Source: Lutjanus erythropterus (Eukaryota; Chordata; Actinopteri; Lutjaniformes; Lutjanidae). From it: DNA of 64,000 nucleotides. Below the pieces are notes generated by a model. It had not been told where the DNA came from, searched no databases, and saw only the letters and a program-made list of their open reading frames with translations. Shown here piece after piece: positions 58,878-64,000 of the stretch. A program made the position numbers and the translations under genes. How positions within the stretch are numbered: the stretch's first letter is position 1; each line of letters opens with the position of its first letter. The stretch spans positions 30,649,555 through 30,713,554 of the forward strand of contig CM034591.1 in NCBI GenBank assembly GCA_020091685.1, read 5' to 3'.

Positions 58878-59224
58878 TTAAAGCTACTGCAAGGAACTTT
58901 CATATTTTGGCGATGTTGGAGTCCCTGTGGACAAAAGTCGTTCACCACCACAACCACAAAATATTACGTAAAAATGAAAATGATCTAAATAAAAGTCTCT
59001 GTCTGCTTCCTTTTATCTGGCTAATGTACGACTCACTTAAACTTTTGTAGACACAGTTTGTCGTTTAATCTGATTTCAAGGAGAATCTGACCCAGTGGCA
59101 GGCATTAAGAATAACTGTACAGAAAGAGCAAATCTTCTCACTGGGGCTCTTGTTTGCCTGTGCAGGCAACATTGAGGCATGAGACTTTTTCATAGCCAGA
59201 TAAAAACTCCTTGTAGTAGCTTTC
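58878..59224. repeat. MITE with AAAGCTACTGCAAGGA ends (family I)
   Basis: The left end TTAAAGCTACTGCAAGGAAC is mirrored by the right end ACTCCTTGTAGTAGCTTT. About 350 bp. The left edge has the TTAA typical of piggyBac-like insertions; the right is altered. The block GGCATTAAGAATAACTGTAC recurs at 59750. Confidence 0.7.
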
Positions 59225-59603
59225 AGACAGCTACAATAGGTTATATATAATTATATAAATTTTAACAATAAAATCATTATTTATACACTCATGCACTGCA
59301 TATTAGATGATATGTAAGAGAACATATATTGATAATGATCAGTATGTTGCAGCTCATAGGATATGCAATCTATCTGGCATAGATATTTTTACAAAGCTAC
59401 TTTAAATAACACTGCATATTAACATTTTTACAGCCTTCAACCATTAATACACAACCAGATGTTACAGACCACGTTCTGCTTACCAAGGATGTTACATGTG
59501 GAGGAAGGGCTTTTCTCTTTAAACAAATACCTGCATATGAATGCAAAATTGTCCCCAGACGTTGGCCAGTGTGGTTCTAAGGTTGGGAAAATACTTTTGA
59601 TGG

Positions 59604-59725
59604 ATACAAGTCAAGTCAGATTTTGTTTGTATAGCCTAATATCACAAATCACAGTTTGTACAGGACTTTACATTACAATCTATTCAGTGAGCAACATCCT
59701 CTGTCCTATAAAAACTTGAAAGAGT
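59604..59725. repeat. Fragment of TTGTATAGCCTAATATCAC repeat
   Basis: GTTTGTATAGCCTAATATCA, then ACAAATCACAGTTTGTACAG and ACATCCTCTGTCC, are hallmarks of a widespread fish dispersed repeat, from memory. It directly adjoins the next fragment. Confidence 0.5.
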
Positions 59726-59744
59726 GAAGAACCCCTATCCGGTT

Positions 59745-59880
59745 GCAGCCATTAAGAATAATTATACAGAAATAGCCAATGTTCTTGGGGATGGCCTTGT
59801 TAATATATGTCATATAGAGGCATCAGTATTAAATTGAGACGGTTTCATAACCAGTTAAAAATTCCTTATAGTATCTTTAA
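59745..59880. repeat. Family I MITE, right-end fragment
   Basis: CATTAAGAATAATTATACAG and TTCATAACCAGTTAAAAATT, then CCTTATAGTATCTTTAA, match the right part of the copy at 58878; it ends with TTAA. Confidence 0.65.
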
Positions 59881-60305
59881 CTTACATGTTAAACAAATGT
59901 TTTGTGGGGTGAATAAAAGTTCAGAAGTTGAGCCATATTTTTGGGCTAACAATGAACGATTGAATGAGCTAGGAGTCATTTACATCTGCTGTTGAGCTGT
60001 CAGTATATCTCTTTATTGAGGCTTGATTTTTTTTTCTTTCAGTTGAGAAGATAACCATTTAAGATTCCCAAGGATTATTGTATCCAAATAACAACTATTT
60101 GGAAATTTTCTCCAACATTGTTATAATAAGTTTGAATGCATGTGTGAGGTGAGGTTGGTGAAGAGTCGAAGCCTTCTTGCAACATGTTGCTGGCTCTCTG
60201 CCATGTCCTCACATCCTGCCAATTTTTTATAGTGATATAAACGTCTGTTTACTGCTCACAGAGGGCTGCTATAAAGCTACTCTCATTTACTTAACAAATC
60301 TGTTT

Positions 60306-60307
<2 letters not shown>

Positions 60308-60346
<39 letters not shown>

Positions 60347-60352
60347 TGTGTG
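60308..60352. repeat. (GT)n microsatellite
   Basis: A GT dinucleotide run with one CT interruption near its end. Confidence 0.95.
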
Positions 60353-60384
60353 TGAACATGTTTGCCCGCTAATGGAGAATTTTA

Positions 60385-60780
60385 ACTAAAGAGGCTTCTG
60401 ATGGCGGCGATGAGTCTTGTGGGCTGGCTGCACTAATTAATGTTGTGAAAAAAGAAAACATATGTAGCCATGATCAAAAGGCATCTTCAAACGTTGGAGT
60501 TGGCCGGCTGCCAGCCTGAGCGTAATCTCCCACACTCCTTGCCCAAACTGAGGCAAAACTATGGAAGTTACCACCTAAATGTGAAGTACTTTCTCTGTTG
60601 TCAAGGTGGTTGAAACTTTAAACAACACTGCGGGGGTCACAGACGGTGTTTAGCTCTCTTAAAACTTGCCCTGCGCGTCCTTGTGTAATTCTCGTTTTAC
60701 ATCCTGTTTCGATTTTTCTGCCAAGGCTTCTCAGCTTTGGAGTGGGACCCCACATCTGACATGCAGACAATATCACAGGA
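60385..60780. promoter_or_regulatory. Candidate conserved noncoding segment downstream of zfand3
   Basis: A repeat-free stretch of balanced composition (GATGGCGGCGATGAGTC, CTGCACTAATTAATGTTG, GGCCGGCTGCCAGCCTGAGC). It lacks coding character. Enhancer or conserved-element status is a guess from appearance. Confidence 0.25.
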
Positions 60781-62394
60781 GAGCTTCAAGGCTGATAAAT
60801 TGATATTTGTTAAATTAAAAAAATAGGCTTGAAATGTATCATTTATATATAATCCTTTCGGGACTCCTTTGTGCTTAAAAACAGGCCATATGTTTACATA
60901 CAGTTTTTGATAACTTACTTTTGGATGTTGAAATGGGAAATTATTTTTTTCTGACTCCCATTTATTTCTAATGAACAGTACATACAGTGTTTTCCTCCTT
61001 ACATTTTGAATTTGTGTGGAATACGTTGTTTTTTTTTAAATATAACCTTTTAAGTCCCCCTCAGGCCTTTTGGAGCCCTCTCTTTGTGTTGTTTGTCAGC
61101 GCCTGCACTCAATTGTTTTATGTTGTCTTGATTATATCCTGACACACAAGCTTGAAGCACAGTGCCAGCCATTGGGTGGCAACAAGGAGCATGAGATCTG
61201 TATTTGCTGGAGGCTGCCTAGTGTTAGAGAGGGATTTGGGGGATAAGATGCTGTGGTCGGTGTAAAGTAATCTCCTTACAGCTCAACAAACAAGGAAGCC
61301 TGCCATTCTCGCCGCCTTGATTGGCTAACACCAGTTATATACACCATCCTTGTAATGGATTTTGCTTTGTTAAACACTTTGTCTCTCTTGCTTCTCTAGA
61401 TGTGCCTTTTTTGTCTCGACTAATACTGCTTTTTTTCCTCTTTCACTCCTCAGACAGGCTCTTGAAACCGTTGGTTTGCACTGATGTGAGTAAGAAGAAG
61501 TGAGGAAACGACTTCAAAAACTCAGTTTGAGTCATGAGACATGAGAGAACGAATGATCTCAGATATACAGTAAAACGCAATGTAAGGTGTCAAAGTAATC
61601 ACAGGATCAGTGTCACTGTTGAATGCATCACTGTCTGTTTTCCAGGCAGCAGTGTTACTCAGTGTTATAGTAGAGACACTCATAAACCTTATTAAATCTG
61701 ATGAGCACATGTCTGTAATTACATCAGATGCATTACACCCACTTAAGCACAGGTGATGATCCCTCCTCATTTGTTGTGCAAATAAATGACATGGACATGC
61801 ACAATGGATGTCAGGGCTGCATAACACAACAGAGCAGGTTTTTAGTAAGGAGTATTGTGCTTCAAATGTGCCACAAATATGAATTTAGCTATGAATATAT
61901 TGTGTAAGTAAAAGGTTGTGTCACTGTGGTTGATTTATTCAAGAGGATTGCTTACTATATCACATTGGGAGAGTAGAGAGAATTACTGTCAGAGAAAATG
62001 AGTCATCAAATTATAAGGCAACATTGTGTAAACTATATCAAAACCAACAAACTTTGCTGGAGAGCCAGGTTACTCTATTATGGTGAAGAGGTGATAGAGC
62101 AGGAAAGGTTATTGAATATATGGCAGTTGCAGTCATTCACTCTATTCTGGGTAACAGATAATAAGGTTGTGTACAACTATATTTAAAAATTCCCATATGT
62201 CTCCTAGATATGAGTTAGTTTGACATACTTGAGAAAATCTCTCAAAAGGTGTTGTAACCGTGACATCAAAACCATATAATCAGTGTTTTTCACTCAGTAA
62301 CAATGGATCTAATGACCATGTGTAATGTGAATGGGGTCATTTATAGTGGTGAGCTCACAGTGAATCATCCAACTCTGCAGGCGCCCTCAGATCA
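60781..62394. other. Intergenic stretch, nothing recognised
   Basis: No gene or transposon ends seen. The 101-codon minus-strand frame at 61522-61827 has no recognisable family. Confidence 0.4.
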
Positions 62395-62575
62395 AAGATG
62401 GTTTATAGCTTTAAGTACCAGAAATTTCTCTTAGGAGGTGGTAGAGACCAAAACAGAGCTAAAAGATGGAGGATGTTTAAGTAGAATTTGTCAGGTATCC
62501 AGAAACACTACTCCAAATTAATGATGATGTTGCTCTTTATCTGATAAGTGTGTTATTAGCAGCATTTTGCTCCAA
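62395..62575. repeat. Dispersed repeat fragment next to family E
   Basis: GATCAAAGATGGTTTATAGC followed by GGTGGTAGAGACCAAAACAG resembles part of intron 3 of slc7a9 near 7836. Ends not defined. Confidence 0.35.
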
Positions 62576-62581
62576 ATTAAC

Positions 62582-63190
62582 TTAAAGGACCAGTGTGTAG
62601 ATTTTACTGGTATCTAGCAGCGATCTTGTAGATATCAAGCACGTCGTCTCACTCTCCCCTCCTATGTCAAGACAGACAAAGTGTTCAGAAACATGTTGTG
62701 CAGTCCTCCAATGTGACATGAAATGCATTATATTTCGTTTGTATATTGCATTATATTTTAAGTATATCATTTCAGTACTTTCAGTATTACTCAATACACC
62801 ATTTGGTGACTACATCAAACTGCAACCCCTAAAAATCAAGTTAGGAATGACAACTTGTAGAAATCTTCTGGGTGCGTGGTGATTTGTGGCATTCTGTCAT
62901 CAGTGCTATTCCTGTTAGCTAAAGTTAGCGATATCACTTTGCAGTTCAATGTGGAAGCCAGATGTAAAAGCCACCACGAAAAAAATACTGTATGGTTGAG
63001 AAAAGGAGGTTTGTAGAAACGTGTCGGTGCAATATGGTGGATTCTGTATATATAAATAAGAAAGGGCTCAATCTAACATAACACAATTTATTTTGAGATG
63101 ATTATACACTATAAGTAGATATGAATATTATTCCATTTCTGCCATATTCTGCCATAAGATCCCCATAAATCTTATATACTGGGCCTTTAA
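62582..63190. repeat. piggyBac-like MITE with TTAA duplication (family E)
   Basis: The left edge TTAA at 62582-62585 is followed by AGGACCAGTGTGTAG, and the right edge ATACTGGGCCT is followed by TTAA at 63187-63190. The ends are inverted repeats, and TTAA is the piggyBac target. About 600 bp, no transposase. Confidence 0.75.
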
Positions 63191-64000
63191 AAGGTGACAA
63201 TACATCAGTGTTGCATTAACAGCTTTTTCCTGCTGCCCCCAAGTGACTAAAAAAAATCAGGCATTGTAGGTTTAATTAATAAACACAATGAAACTCAAAC
63301 AGGTGTCATACAGGCAGCACACATGAAACTGGAGTCACTTTCTATCTTCATAACTCACGTAAAAAACACAAAATGATCCAAAATCGGTCGACGTAATGCA
63401 TCTTCTACAAAGAAGATAGCAAATTAGGCAAAATGTCCCAGCTCATTAGTGATTGTTAACTTGCTCTTGTGGGTGTGTGTCTGCTGTTAACTGCTAAAAC
63501 CTGTTAAAAGTTGTGAAGAAAAATGTAATTATCAGTCTATATCATTAAATAACCACTTTCCAATACATTCACCACCACATTTCTGTTAATGTTATCTATG
63601 TTATTAGCATGCATCATGAGTCGAGATGTATTCCTTAATATTCTTTGAGTGTGACTCTGTACCCAGAGACACATAAAGCATAATCCCTGGCTCACACCAT
63701 AGCTAATGACTCCTGCACCATTCATTACCATCCCAACTATCATTACCTACCACAAACTGACACTCTGCTGCAGCAGCCTCAAACAGGCGTGCTGCTGACA
63801 TTTGGTCAGGTTTAAGAGGAAATTACCAGCGACGGTGAAAGATCCAATCCCAGCATAGCCATTACTGTCAGTTGGACTTTCCTTTTTTTGTTGTGTGACC
63901 TTTAAGGGAGAAGCTGACTGCACACTTCTCTTCAGTTGCTGAATGACTTGAACAGAGTGAGATAAACCAGTGGGGAGGATGAGACTTAAATGAAGAATTA
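63191..64000. other. Terminal stretch, little recognised
   Basis: At 63225-63275 CTGCTGCCCCCAAGTGACTA is the end of another fish mini-transposon by memory. The remainder shows no gene. Confidence 0.4.

Overview
The window reads as nuclear DNA from a ray-finned (teleost) fish. Two vertebrate genes with introns can be followed exon by exon. The rest is AT-rich noncoding DNA with microsatellites and many short non-autonomous DNA transposons: piggyBac-like with TTAA ends, hAT-like, and Tc1/mariner. The fish call is inference from this repeat mix and from protein similarity to remembered human sequences; no database was searched. No rRNA, tRNA, CRISPR array, bacterial-type operon, endogenous retrovirus, LTR element or Polinton could be supported.

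Layout. Positions 1-2700 are upstream DNA with one possible orphan exon and a small hairpin insertion. Positions 2706-13575 (+) hold a complete 12-coding-exon gene for a light-chain amino-acid transporter of the b(0,+) type (slc7a9 or a close paralogue, 496 aa), with polyadenylation signals near 13.9 and 14.4 kb. Positions 14.4-32.4 kb are a gene-poor interval of repeats and unrecognised sequence. A GC-richer promoter/5' UTR at about 32.46-32.81 kb leads into zfand3 (+), with six coding exons spread over 32813-56623 (248 aa, A20-type and AN1-type zinc fingers). Its 3' UTR probably runs to about 58.64 kb. From there to 64 kb only repeats and possible conserved noncoding DNA were seen.

The genes are neighbours on one strand but have unrelated jobs: apical transport of cystine and dibasic amino acids, and a zinc-finger protein implicated in gene regulation. 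Nothing in the sequence suggests they work together. In human, SLC7A9 is on 19q13 and ZFAND3 on 6p21, so the linkage seen here is fish-specific or involves a paralogue.

The most unusual signals are structural. zfand3 intron 1 holds an 808-bp palindrome with a single mismatch, centred on an AT microsatellite and ending next to an N, which may well be an assembly fold-back. A long-inverted-repeat TTAA element family has at least seven copies here, one of them split by a stack of three other elements. A hAT-like element carries an 8-bp target duplication and a second element inside it. A 28-bp-stem hairpin sits between 14-bp direct repeats. No convincing new protein-coding system was found.
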